A stretch of 64,000 bases of DNA, taken from assembly GCA_002900995.3 (NCBI GenBank), contig CM035315.1, positions 915,967 through 979,966 of the forward strand. Direction: 5' to 3'. Under the pieces are notes generated by a model. The model saw nothing but the letters and a program-made list of their open reading frames with translations, did no database searches and had not been told where the DNA came from. A program made the position numbers and the translations under genes. Positions within the stretch are counted from its first letter, which is position 1. Every line of letters begins with the position of its first letter. Below are positions 10,828 to 23,427 of this stretch, piece by piece. The stretch is from Ganoderma boninense. Its lineage: Eukaryota; Basidiomycota; Agaricomycetes; Polyporales; Polyporaceae.

Positions 10828-12432
10828 CTAGGCAACCGCTACGCCCGCCATATCGTCCGAAACCTGACTCGAGATGACGCTACAGGACGCACGCTCAGTT
10901 TCTACTTTAGTAAACCGATCTTTCACACGTACGTCCTCGCCACCGGAGGTATTATCATTTGGGTATATGTAATAGGCACCGCCCTCGGGACAAACCCAGT
11001 CATGCATTTTGCGCAAGACGTGACTCCGGTTGTACGACTGATAACCAACGCGCATCTCAGGCTGTCGACTGATCTGAACTTCAATACGATGTGCGATGTG
11101 CTATAACTCAGACAGTACTTACATGCTACCGTGATTCGGATGGCCGCCGGACGAGCAAGATCGAGCGGGGCCGCTGCCGACGAGTACAGTCTGAGTGTAC
11201 TGAGGGCATGCTCATGGAGTGGCAGACGCACGGTGCACCCAGAACGTACTATCAAATGACCGTCTGCTGGCGATCGGATCGCGCGAAGACTACCACCCGG
11301 TCCGCCGGCAGCGAACCACTAGAGGTCTGTTGGTTTGCACATTTCTTGTCGTGAGAAGGTGTGTATATGGATTGATCGCGGGAAGCATGAGCCTGACGTG
11401 CAGAGTTTGTCGGACAGGAACCAATCTTGTGAAACACCATTAGAGAACGCTCGAACTCGTGCGAGGAGGGACCGGACTGACGACCATTCGCTAGGTCGCC
11501 TTGCGTCTGCACTACATCTCGCACGATCGCAACGCTGCCTATGTTCTAGCGTCGATACCGCAATTTGTAGCGCATCGGGACGCAGAATCATCCGCGTAGT
11601 CCAAGGGCGCGCAGAAAGCGTGCTCTGAGGCACGCTCCAAGTGATGGCCGCTCCAGAATGACCAGCATTCTGCCTAACGGCGACGCGCATGTCGTGCGTC
11701 CTTTTCAGGATATTCGGCAGAGGTTGTGTTTCGTGCCAGTGAGTTCTGAAGGAAAGCCGTGAGTTCCATACAACCTTTAAACGAGACGCAGAAGCGGATA
11801 CCTCCTACCAAGCTCCCTTGACCATCTTCTCCGTGAGGGAGTTCGTTCGGCTCTAGCTCTTTCGTCAGGCGGATGGCCACCTGGACGGAACCAGTTTCGA
11901 CGCAAACACCGTCAGTTGATTTTAGCGGGAGATGGCATTGGACATGCAGCCTTTTTATTCAGCAGTCTCATCGCTCAGAACTCAAGGAATATGACCACTT
12001 ACTGCACTCCGCGTTCCAAAGATACCAACAGACCCTTCTCATTCCTTGATACAATAACAATGGACAACCGGAGAAGTCCACCCCGCATGTTGCCCTGGGG
12101 TGGCTTGTGACCGTAGGTCCCATACGGCAGGTAGCTGAGGTCGTCCCCATCCTCATCCTCATCTTCGTCCTCCCGTTCTAATTTTCTTGAGGATACCGGC
12201 CAATCGCCTCGGCTTGTTCTGCACCGGCTGCGCCGCTCTTCTCGTGTTCGTGACGCTTCGGCTGTGGGCTTCTAACCGTAGAAGCCACTGACGTCGTGCC
12301 ACCCTGGTGAGAGAGAATCGTTGCACATGGCTGACACTTCCTTCGTGACGGGCTTGGATTATATGTCGGAGACATTGGGTGAGCTCGAGGCGATATCGGC
12401 GATACACTCGCCGCCCCTTCTGAAAGGTCCAT
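10828..12432 (-). CDS. Unrecognised minus-strand gene, probably broken
   Basis: Several adjacent minus-strand stretches look coding, but I could not link them fully. From ATG at 12432 a Ser/Pro-rich N-terminus runs into an acidic run (EDEDEDEDGDD) near 12170, then LSYLPYGTYG and a hydrophobic RLSIVIVSRNEKG segment ending at a GTAAGTGG donor near 12002. A further exon begins around 11882 with VAIRLTKELEPNE. The last stretch (about 11090-10828) carries KMHDWVCPEGGAYYIYP and ends at 10828. Joining the first part needs one added A in the A-run near 12187, so it is frameshifted as given. Function unknown. The exon map between 11.1 and 11.7 kb is unresolved. Confidence 0.35.
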
Positions 12433-14348
12433 CAGAAGGCGGAGAGGGGGGATAAACCGGTCTGTACCTTGCTGTCTACGACGGAATGTCGGAAAATAAA
12501 CCAGCCAGATAGGAGCACTGGACCTGTAGTTATCCATCGTTTGTCAAGCTGTTCCCTACGCAGATGTTTGAGGGAAAGTCGCAGCTTCGACGTACCGGAC
12601 GGCGGGTCCATTCGGGATGGAATCCAGTTGTTATGTTGATTGCAGCACAACTGACTGGAAGGATGCGGGTATGACGTCGACCGTCACGACGTTGACATCG
12701 ATATAGCAATCAAGGTGGGCCGTCGGCTACAAACCCTACGTAAGAGCCTCGTTGCCACATCACCTCACCGGGGAGTAGTACTTAGTTGAAGAAGCCAGTT
12801 AACCTACTCTTCGAGTCAGCTGCAGTAATAAGAACAAAACACAAGAAGTGCGGCATGCCTTGAACAATATCATTAACACCTAGGGCGGTTGGAATAAGTA
12901 TATCTGAAGGCTGCTGGAGGACCTACCAAACCCTATAAATAGAGGCGAAACAGATCTCTGAAAGCTTGGAATGCCCACGCGCGAGGCCGCTTGCTCCCTG
13001 GTGTGTGTTGGTGCATGCTGGCTGCGGGAGAGGAGGCGTGAGAGGGAAGGGAACGCCCCGGAGAAGGTGCGGCGGGGTGAATCCTGGTGAATCGTTACCT
13101 TCGATTGGGGACAGGAGACCGGGAATTGGCGCCCACAGGGACCGTAACTGCCGAGGCTGACAACGATTTTTCCACGATTAGTGTGCACGCCCACCTCTGG
13201 CACTAGGCACTAGCCATTGGCAGCAGCTTGCACCCCGGGCCCCATACGCATATTCCAATCGCCTCAACCTACATCCTCGCAGACTCAAGCCCGCATATGA
13301 CTGTTTCCTTTGCTTTGAAGCGAAGGTCTTGCCTTGTCCCTTTCTATCGTTATTCTGCGGCATTAGCTTGCCAGTAGCCCGAAGATGTCGACGTCGTGGT
13401 GTGTACCGCTCTCCATTGCTGCCAGTACTGTGTTACGTCCTCGCTGACATGTTTCCTTGCATACCTCGGGATAGGATGAGATGCTGACTTCAATTTGCGT
13501 GCGTCTGCACTGGAGTTCAGATGTACTCGCCTCCCGTCCTGCTCCGTAATCGCTGGAACCTATCCTATCGCCGTTCATAAGCGTCGCGTCCCAATGAGGC
13601 ATTGTATCATGGACACCCAGCTTGGCATCGAATATTTTTCTAGGGAGACTACGCTTGTGTCGATTTCCCTCCATCCCCGTCCTCTTCCTTACCGGTGGCT
13701 ATCGGATCTCCCTGGGAGGGGAATCTGAAATCCCCGAGGAGTTGGATCCTTGTCAAAGTAAGTTGGCGAGAAAATTTGATGACGCCAAGTCTTACCTTGC
13801 GAACATTTGTCAGAATCGATGTCTCGAGCAACCCCCCTGCGTTTACGCTCACGCTGGTGGTTTTGGATCGATGTTCCCTGAAGAGTGAGTCCATAGACCG
13901 TTTTCCTTGCATAGTTGTAGACGTTATCGACAAGAGAGAGAGATAGAGCGGTATCCAAGGAGCAATCGTCCTGCCAAGTAACACCATTTATTCCGACATA
14001 CCCGGAGCGCGGGCAAGAGAGTCTTGACCCGGCGCGCTTCATTGTCCAACTTCGGCTCGGCTCACCTCTCCGTTTCACCCCCGTTGGCGATCCCGCAAAG
14101 CGTCTACCTCGGTCTCGCTTGCCTTGGTTTACTCATGCCGGCTGTCGTCGGTGCCGCAACGCGTCATTGCATGATTCCAAGTCACATCGGAGACTCGGAC
14201 TCGCGTTCGTTGCCTTCGAGGCTTGCAATGGACTCTCGCGAAAGACGGAATGACTTTGAAGCGTATATATATATTGCAACGAGCAATTACGAACAATTCG
14301 AACCTCCTCCCCCCTCCCATGCTGCTTTTGCGCACTTTACTCCGGACC
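12433..14348. other. No gene resolved upstream of the alpha-kinase gene
   Basis: Scattered short ORFs on both strands near 12.9-13.2 and 13.4-14.1 kb, none with motif support. A TATAAATA word sits at 12934-12941 but no start is placed close behind it. Confidence 0.4.
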
Positions 14349-16873
14349 ATGGCTTCCGTATGTCGTCTCACCCCAACCAATTATCGACCACTAGGCAACG
14401 ATGACCCTTGCGGTGGCCCTCAAAACGTCAACAATGGTTGCCAGATGGTCTTTCCTCGAATGGAGCCCGGCGGTCACTTGTGCTGCCTCTGCATCAAGTT
14501 AAAGGATTCGGATCTCAGTGAAGCTGCCAGGATGGAGATTCGGGTGAGTTCACTGTTCAAGGTGCTTCTAAGAGTTTTCGGTGAATTTACAACGTTTCTT
14601 CAGGAGACTTACGTGCAATGCGGGGAGTGTGGCATATGCGGCACCGTGGTGACTGACCCCTGTGGAACGTGCCGCCGAGCGAGTGAGATTCTTCAGTTGG
14701 CCGATGGTTGGGATATCAGGTTCTTAATGCTGAATTTATGTCAATAGGAAACTTTGAAGATAAAACGTCGAACCCGGATCGCGAATCGGGTGCCCAGCGG
14801 CGACATTTGAACCTTGTTGCAAAGTTGAACAAGTCCCCGACCGGCAACGCCCATACTCTTGTTGGGACTACAACTCCGATACATGAACTACAGGCTATTC
14901 GTTCAGCTCAGGGGATCGGATCGCTTTCCCAGAGGACACCGGCAACCTTTTGTACCGTCTACTATGAATGCCGCCGTAGCGACTCTACGAAGCACGTCGA
15001 TCAGATGCTTGGTACTGGGGTTATCTCCTTTCCTGAGGTTCAAACCATGCTTGGTATGTAACATCTTCCCGTTCACATGCTCTCCTTTCCCGCTCTTCTT
15101 CTCAAGACCTTGCGATAGCTCTTCGAACTCGGATCGTCAAGGAGGTGAATGGACGTTGGACGGAAATTTACTCTGCTTCACTACTAGAGTACGTTTCCGT
15201 TGCTATAGTAAATGATTATACATTGATATCTTCAACCAGGGAAGAGACGAGCCTACGTGCCCCAAACAACTTTGTCTTTCCCACAGATAATCTTGTCATG
15301 ACCGTCGCTCAATGGTATCAGACCTACAGCGCACCCGAGTATCGTGACACGTACATCGTCCTTCCGAAGCAGACCCAGCGGAACAAAAACAAGGGGAATT
15401 CCAATTCCAAGCCGTATGCGTTCAGCGTAGAGCTATACATTAATGTTGGACAAGTAAGTTTGGTTTCATTTTGAAAGAGGTTACTGATTGAATTTACTTG
15501 TCCCCATGTAGTATTCGGCACGTACCCAGGACCCCGAGCTTTCCGGGATCGGAAGGGCCGGGTTCAAGCGTAAGACATCTAGTCTTGTCAGTACGCCCGC
15601 TGCAAAACGTCCACGAGGTTGGTTTTTCATACCTCCGACTACCTCTCGGGTGGAACTGAGACTATCAACTAGAATTGACATCGTCCCAGCCACCAACCCA
15701 AACACTTCGTTCGTCCTTCATCAGTGACAGAAACATTCTCGCACAAACCCCACCAACGATCTCTGTTGCTGAAATACATTTCAAGAAAACGACTTGTCTG
15801 GTATCCGACGATACTGGTACCCCGACGCTGATGGAGGAAACCTCCTTGATATCCGGTTTCTTAGAGACAAGGACACTTGATCTTCGTGCTTACGAACGCG
15901 GTACCTCGAAGGATGTGTTTAGTGTATGTTCCTACCTTTGTTTCTCCATGGGGATAGACTAAAGAGAATATACCACATTCAGCTTCAGATCAACGGCCAG
16001 GCTTTTGTCGCAAAGAAGCTGGTTAACGTTGGTGGTGGCAGATCCGAGAAGATACCTATCGCGCAAGCGATCAACATACTCACGGCAGATCTTATTCGAT
16101 TGAAGCGTATGGCTTACTTCGCTGAGAAGTTCAAGTCGCTCATTCTCGACGAAGGCATTGATATCACAGGTACTTCTATCACACCGATTTGGTTTCTTGA
16201 TTTGTTACTCAATGAGCAACTCCACAGAATTCGACGTTTCTGACGCCTTTCTTGCCAAGATATACAAGCCGGAACCTCAGGGCACGCCGGGCGCTACAGT
16301 GGGCAACGGAGACAAGGACGAGGGCGAGCTAGCTGAAGGCGAGATACCTCAAGATCCGGTAGCTGCTCCGGAGGTCACGGAGGTCTATCTTGTTGAGCCT
16401 CGTCGGCTCATCTCGACTGTCATCAAATTCAGTGGCACACTTGGGGCCACCACGAGGACCGACTTGCGCTCATTGACTATCACGGCGTTCGCTCATTACA
16501 TCGCTGAACAGACTGCTTGTCAGTATGTCTTCGCAGATATCCAAGGTATGTCAAGTCACCAGCAGATCGCTCATTGGTCGTCTAAAACATCCTTTCAGGG
16601 TCAAAAAATGCTGGAATTGGTGGTAAACTGTCCCTTACTCTTTTTGATCCTATGACGCACACGATAGAGAAGTAGGATGCTCAGATTGGTACCTGTCCTT
16701 TTATTCACACTGTAACCATTTCCAGGTCCTCCGGAATAGGCGATCACGGCCCAGGGGGCATCCAAGATTTCATCACCAGTCACGTATGCAACTATATCTG
16801 TATCAGACAACGCTTGAGCGGCATGCAATCAACCCAAGAGGTGAAACGCATACCCCCGGGCAAGTCTCGATAA
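14349..16873 (+). CDS. Alpha-type protein kinase with N-terminal Cys cluster
   Basis: Eleven exons: 14349-14543, 14604-14682, 14748-15053, 15107-15188, 15240-15453, 15512-15617, 15673-15923, 15983-16169, 16228-16545, 16599-16671 and 16726-16873, about 652 aa, all phases consistent. The start was chosen as the ATG in frame just before the first Cys-rich exon. Residues about 25-92 hold CxxC-type pairs (CCLC, CGECGIC, CGTC), a probable zinc-binding module. Residues 311-327 (KRK and AAKRPR) look like a bipartite nuclear signal. The kinase domain has AFVAKKL (ATP-site Lys), YVFADIQG, LFDPMTHT and the C-terminal zinc signature GPGGIQDF with H623, C625 and C629 (HxCNxxC). These are the family's key residues, so it is probably active. 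Known role: Ser/Thr phosphorylation by eEF2K-like atypical kinases; substrate unknown. The second-last donor, GTAGGA, is weak. Confidence 0.85.
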
Positions 16874-17454
16874 AAATGGAGGTTGAACCCAAACATCCCT
16901 GCGACGCATGGATACGAAACATACGTGATATTAAAATATAGAATTGGCGACAACAAATCACATTGTCTACAAGTTGAGGGGTAGCCAACGGCAACAGAAG
17001 ATGAATTATGGGAACAGCACGCTCGTAGCTTGTGGGACGACACGGAATTCACGTCTAACGTTACAGGATTACAACAAGCTTACACACAATCACTGCACCC
17101 ACATTGGATGAAGAACGACACCTGTGTGAGCAGCACAGATGAAGGCAACTACTGAATGTGCGCCATGAGCGATGTAGAACCGGAGAGCACATAGCGAACC
17201 TGAAAGTACAACTACACGAAGCGCAGCGTGGGGCACGTATCACACTGGCAGGCTCAACGACAACGACGCAGACGCGCCACCCTCCTGCAAAACATCCGCC
17301 TCGGTTCGCGGGCCCCCCGCCCGCCAGGATTGGCAGACCAGAGGCCAAGAGGATCGCCGACGGCACCCCAGTCCCACGACTAGGGCCGCCAACCATGGCC
17401 TCCAGCACGCACACTCCGGCAACAAGGACGCGCCACCCTCCTGCAACACGTTGT

Positions 17455-17850
17455 CGAACGGGATGAAGGTTTGCCTGATTTCCTCTTCGAGAACGTGGGT
17501 GGCTGGTCGAACGGGAAGATGACCCAACGGGCGTCTGACCGTACCCGGAGAGGTGGCGTGAGAGGGACAATACCTGAGGAGGGAAGTAGCAAGTATGTTA
17601 GCACAACATTTCATGGAAAGATGGCGGAAGGCTCCGTCGAGGACGTATGGGGAATCAGACTCGAATCAAGGACAGGGAGGACACAAAAGAGGGAGATTGT
17701 ACTAGCACGGGCAGGTACGACGCGGACGGAACGTAGCGGAGGGAAGAGCGAGAGGGGTCCCTTGCACGTAAGGCGCCGGCCCGAACACAGACGGTAAGGC
17801 AAAGGTGTACAAATGTTGTACGAGACACTACCACAGCATCTACATTGGTT
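17455..17850. other. Insertion inside the right-arm minisatellite
   Basis: This segment is absent from the equivalent place in the copy at 6948-8153, where the unit runs from GCGAACC directly into the GTGTTG stretch. I found no terminal inverted repeat, poly-A tail or clear target-site duplication. It may be a short non-autonomous element or filler DNA. Confidence 0.5.
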
Positions 17851-20080
17851 CGCGGGCCCCCCGCCCGCCAGGACTGGCAGACCAGAGGCCAAGAGGATCG
17901 CCGACGGCACCCCAGTCCCACGACTAGGGCCGCCAACCATGGCCTCCAGCACGTACTCCGGCAACAAGGACGCGTAGCACGCACCCCGACAACAAGAACG
18001 CGCCACCCTCCTACAACACGTCCGCCTCGGTTCGCGGGCCCCCCGCCCGCCAGGACTGGCAGACCAGAGGCCAAGAGGATCGCCGACGGCACCCCAGTCC
18101 CACGACTAGGGCCGCCAACCATGGCCTCCAACACGAATCGCCCGCCTCAAACACACCCACGAACCCGAACAAAACCTGTGGTGGTGACAGAGTAGGGCGG
18201 ACTCACTCATATGCCCAGATCTCGTAGCTCCTTCACAATCCTAGACCGGTATTCAGTATGTTGACAACACATTGCAGAGACCCAGGACCTCTCACCGACA
18301 TACACGTGGCCCGATTCCAAGAGGGCGACGTGGCCAGGTAGCCTGTGATGCATCAGGCTTACTCCTACTCCCGCCTACGGTCCACAGTTTGGAGACGATG
18401 AGAGATTGCTGTAGGTGGAGGCCTAGAGGGTGAGCGGCATCAAGCACGACAATCGGTGTAACGAACCATCGATAATCAACGCTCAGCCTTGGTCGTCTTC
18501 CAGCAGGGAGACAGACACGGTTGAGGTCGACATTGAGGACTCCGGAACGTCGACGGGAGAGAGGTATGTAGGAGCATGTGGGAGCATCGTCGCGGTCGTC
18601 GCGGTCGTCGCGGGGCCGTCGTGAGGTCGTCGTGGCCGTGGTCAAGACGCGACAGGCGACTCGGGCAACGTGCCGCAACGTGGCGTGGTACGCCAGACGC
18701 CCAACCCAAACTCCGCCGAAGTGGTCCCGGCCACACTCGGCCCGGTCCTGGCTGGGGCCTCTTGCCTCTTGCGTGCATTTCTGAGTTCCGCACGCTCAAC
18801 CGCAAGGACCCGCAAGGTGACCATCCTCCTCCTCGCGATTATAGTCATTTGTTTACTACTGCCGTTCGCAAAAAACGGCACCGCTGTTCGAGCGGTGCTC
18901 AGGGACAAAAGCACATCTAGCGAGACCTTTCCGATCCCCGACCCTCATACGGGATGGGGGCCTCGCGGTTGTCATTTCGCTTTGGGGCTCCAGGCCTGTT
19001 CTCTGTAGTTCGCTTTGGAGACAGGGTGAGGACATACCCTATCCCGTGCTGACCATGGCGACCAGACAGAGGCGTTGCCGGCCGCACTCTGACCGCTGGA
19101 CGTCAAAGATGGCGTCACCAGCAGTCGGTTACAGTAAGCCCCAGGATCGCGTGTTTGGCGTGCGTGCACAGAGAGGAGGCCTCATTCCTCTCGTCTCATC
19201 GGGCCACGGGCGCTGATATGCTTCCAGTGTCGCCCGAAAATTCATGTCGTTTCCGCCGGGGGGGAGAGGGGGACAGGGACGGCGGTTTTCGTCGTCATTC
19301 CCTCGTAACGAGGTCAGTATGCGATGCCAACACGCGGCTAGGAAGCACTTACACACTGCGAAAATGCCGCGGAAGGTCCGGGAGCAGGTGCACGCCCCCA
19401 TGTACTCCCCGCGCTCGTCGCAGACAAATGGCATGCGTCCCGACATCGCAAAAACATCGCAGACGAATGGAGAATTTACCAACATGACTAGGACATCGCT
19501 AGACTAGTGCGACGTCGCTAGACTAGCGGGACGTCGCCAGACGAGTCGGACCGCCCTGACAAGAGCCAGACTGCGGAATGGACGCTATCGCCAGATGGTG
19601 GGGGACAGAGCGGCTCAAGAGCGGGGCCATGCTTAGACGAGCGGGACCGTGGTTAGACGAACGCGCCTGTGGTCAGACGAGCGGGACCGAGCACTGCGAG
19701 GATACAAGCGAGGCCCGGCGACATGTCCACAGGGTAGCGAGCAGGATTGTCGGCAAACAAACCCGCCACCCGAAAGAAGTCAAGTGGTTTGAGAACGCTT
19801 GCCTGGCTGCCGAGGAAGTCGGTGTACGGTACCAACCTGCGCGAGGGCGAGGCACAGTAGCCGACCACAACGTTTGAGGCCCGGAGAGTCTTGAGCGCGC
19901 CCATACCCCCTTGCTCTCAGTGGGGATTGTCGCGAGGCGTTTGACAATACGTGAATCTCGAACATAAAGCGTCTACCTTCAATTTGCACTTCACCACAAG
20001 TCCTCCGCCGGGCCAGTTTAAAACGTCCTCCAGAGCCATGCAGCCATGCACACCCTCCACTTCAACAATCATTTGCGACC

Positions 20081-20643
20081 ATGTCCACCTTCCAAGTGAG
20101 CGAAACAGACTATCAGGTGAGTCTCTTGTACGGTTGAGGTGAACGAGAGGAAGACCTACTCAGCGACGACCGCACTTTGCAGATCATAGCGTCAATCTTC
20201 AAAATCGGCAAGAGCTCAAGGCGTAAAATCACCTGGGGTCAGTTTGTGAAGGTATGGTGGGATGACTCTACAACTCTAGGTCACACTGACGATCGCATAG
20301 GTCATGGACCATGTTGGCTACACGTATGGTCCAGGGGCGCAGAAGGGCAAAGGCCGTACCTCGACCACTCGTTGCCGATTTGAACCCAAGGACGGCAAGG
20401 GGCCGATTTTGAGGTTTCGAGCAGTACGTTAACCCTACTTATCGGGAAAGGCCCTCTAACGTGCTCATTCAGACTCATAAGAAGCGCGATCCTCTCACCC
20501 AAGACGAGTAAGTGGTGCCATCCCATTACGCCACAAGGCTATTAATTTTTGGTCCAACGTGCAGTCTTAAACACGCTTTAGAGAACATCCTGGGGTGGAG
20601 CGAAACCTCGTTCGTACTATCCCGAGACCAACCCCACGCATAG
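20081..20643 (+). CDS. HicA/YcfA-like small protein, right copy, intact
   Basis: Exons 20081-20116, 20183-20251, 20301-20423, 20473-20507 and 20565-20643, giving 113 aa, with GT-AG introns and consistent phases. It mirrors the copy at 804-1371: same exon lengths and highly similar protein, with most differences at exposed-looking positions. Motifs in order: ITWGQFVKVMDHVGY, GPGAQKGKGRT, RCRFEPKDGKGP, and a C-terminal helix ending ILGWSETSFVL. Preservation of both reading frames despite many silent and intron differences argues that both copies are under selection. The fold assignment (HicA/YcfA-like, small RNA-binding type) rests on motif order only. It faces outward, away from the kinase gene. 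Confidence 0.72.
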
Positions 20644-20655
20644 GCACATCGGTAC

Positions 20656-23427
20656 ATAGTGATACACGGTTGTGCTTTCTATGTTGGAGTATTTGCAGCA
20701 GTTCCCTTGAAGTTACGACGTCACTTTATACGCTCCCCATACGAAGCAGATACGGGCGTACGATGAATTACCTGGCATACACTATTCTTCCCGACTAGAT
20801 GTGCACACATCGGTGTAGCATATCGGCGAGCACAAAACAGGCCTCGAGTAAGACCGACAAGGGTAAACTCTGCGTAGCTGTCACCCTTGTGGTAGCGAGG
20901 AAGCCGTACGTCAGGTGCTCCAAGCCCTATGACGAAGACATAGGCTAAGCTGAAAGGCGGGATGCCTACGAAGTGGGGCTGGGCCGAAGCACAAGGGTGC
21001 GGCGCACCAAGTACAGGCTCCCGGACCCAGACCTCATGTTGGGTGGGAAGCACCCTTTGTCTGCGACAGCGAGCTCCCCGTCTACAAGCCTGGCCCCACC
21101 CATCACGGCGTTATCCTGATAGAACGGCCGGAGAGGACCTCGGCAAGGATGTTGTCATCCACGATCGTCTTCCGGAGGTTTTTGCAGAGTCGGTGACTCC
21201 CAACCTGGTGAAGACTCGACAATAGGCCACCGTGCACACTCGCGCTCAGTATTGTCCTTGAGCGCCTCAACCGGGTGAATAAGGTACAGCTGCAGGGGGA
21301 AGGTGCGTACGCCTGTCGCACACTAACGTGAAAACCTGTGAACCCTGTACATAGATGCAGCTTGAGCTATCGCCCCTTCGCCACACACGAATGCCAGAAA
21401 AAAACGGGAGGGGGACGCACCTTATTCGCGAACGTACCAGACCCTGCTCGTGGGCCCGCCTTCGTGGAGGAACAGCTCGAAGAGCTGCAGTGGCGCCGCC
21501 TTGAGGAGCGTCCTGACCCTTGACAGTTTCATGTTCTGCGAGCGCAACTCACCACCTCCCCGGGATGAAGCCGAGGTGTTGGTCAGCGGTGCACAGGCAC
21601 ACCTTGAGGGCCTAAGTAGGGTGCATATCCGGCTTCGAGATCTGTAGCGTACGTGCGAACGCGCGTGGAGCGACACGAAATGGAAGTATAACCAGATAGA
21701 TAGATTTGGGCCGAAATACATGACGTGCGGGGGCAGGGGAAAGGGCGCGAACGGTCGGATCGTTGAGCGGGGTATGATACGCACTTCAGTGTCCGCCTTC
21801 AACTCGGCCGAGGGCTTTGTGACTGCATCTACCCTTGTGCCGATATGGAGATCTGCCCATGTCGGCTGAACACCAGTTTTAGCTACACGCATATGAGGAT
21901 TAAGACAGGATCTATCGACCGCAGCGCATGCACCAAATACGTGTGCAAACAGGAGACCGGAGAAGGAAAGGCAGAAAAGACGTCTAGCAGGGTCTTGTGT
22001 GTCACAACATCAACAGGGTGCACACAAACGAAGTGGGGAAATGGACGAACCATTTGGTTTACACTGGTTGACGAGCCGCTACTCGGGCGTGTCGTCCACC
22101 CGCGTCTTTTCCCTATCGTGAAAGTCGTTCGTTCTTAGCAGCAACCGCCCGTCGCCGTGATGGAATACAAAGCCAGAAGACAGGACGGGAGGTTTAGATA
22201 GGGTCTAAGTAGAAGTAAGAGGGCTCGGAGAAGATGGAGGATGTTGGTAGGCAACTCATGCTCGCAGCTCGCGGAGTCCACATTCCCGTCGGGCGGTGTC
22301 GGACGGCGGTTGCGGGTCCCGGGCCGCCCCGCCTCGGCCTGTCACTCCGTGGTCACACCCTCACACCTCGCCCAGGACAAAACTGGCCTGACGGCTCACA
22401 GTAAATGTGACTCATAATATGCATGTCTTGACGCACGACGGGTTTGCTTCCAAGAGCGCAAGCGGACGATCATATTGGCCCGTATATAGACTTACGTATA
22501 TTTCGTACTGATCTTGAGCTGGGCGCTATGTAAGGTCTCGGGACGAACAGTTCCGCTCTGTACCAATAAACTTGCAATTGCAAAACAACTAGTGTGCCAG
22601 GACAACGTTACAAGGTCGACCAGTGAACGAGAGACACGCGAGAGCAGAGGACATAGGTGAGCGAGAGACTACCGACGATGAGAACGAAAAAGGACACTGG
22701 GACAAAGCAGCTAGCAAACGGCGCGACCGTGACACAACAGACAAAGGCTATCATGAGACGTGTGATGCGGACCTCGTGACGGAATGAGAAATATACAGGC
22801 GGACATCACCACAAGGACAGCAGCGAATGAAGAGCGCGAAAGGGCAGATAGAGGCTATGAGACATGTGGTTCAGACATGACGGAGAGAAACGACCCAAGT
22901 CACGAGGGCGGACACCACACCCGCCATGCAAGAGGACACACGAAGGGAACCAGGCGACTAAAGCAGGAGCGAGGAATGGGAATGAATGCGAGAACACAGG
23001 TCAAACGTCCGTCATTAATCTATCATGCACGATACTAATGGCTGCAGACTGATGAGGAGGACGAGGATGAATGAATGAACGGATGACAGGGAGAAGGAAA
23101 TGAAGAGTCTGGGAGAAAGATACAACTACGCAACTGAGATCGAACAGGTTCTGTCCGTCCATGCCCGACCGATCGCAGGGGGATGAGAATGAAGGGGAAG
23201 GGGAACAGTCATGAGAGTGAACAGAAGCGTTCAACGTCCAGATTAGAAGCACGTCCACTTGTCTAAGCGCGAGTCCTCGCTGAATCCCATAGATTCCCGA
23301 TCATCTGGGCATGCATTTGCTTGAAGAGAGAGGAAGGACCTGCGCTATAGCAAGGTCAACTATTAGCGCTTACGAGAGAAGGTGAGATGACGAACGTCTA
23401 GGAGCAAGGGGTCCAAAGGCCCCCAGA
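20656..23427. other. No gene resolved right of the repeat
   Basis: Low ORF density; ORFs up to 156 aa (21422-21892 on minus) show no motif or splice partner. From about 22.6 to 23.1 kb the sequence is purine-rich and simple. Confidence 0.45.

Larger units (their letters stand above)
17189..20655 (+). repeat. Right arm of the large inverted repeat
   Basis: Inverted counterpart of the block at 795-3650, plus a terminal segment shared with 6948-8153. The sharp end at 17189 (ACATAGCGAACC on plus) is the same end found at 8153. It carries the outward-facing gene at 20081-20643, degenerate 20-bp units near 19625-19695 and G-rich minisatellite units at 17290-17450 and 17850-18150. A unique segment of about 395 bp (about 17455-17850) splits the minisatellite. 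Confidence 0.8.

Noticed and set aside
12934..12941. TATAAATA word as a promoter
   Set aside because: No supported start codon lies at the expected distance on either strand, and such words occur by chance.
17061..18195. Long minisatellite-derived ORFs (up to 169 aa)
   Set aside because: Same repeat units as at 3.3 and 7.6 kb, in both orientations; no conserved start or splice structure.
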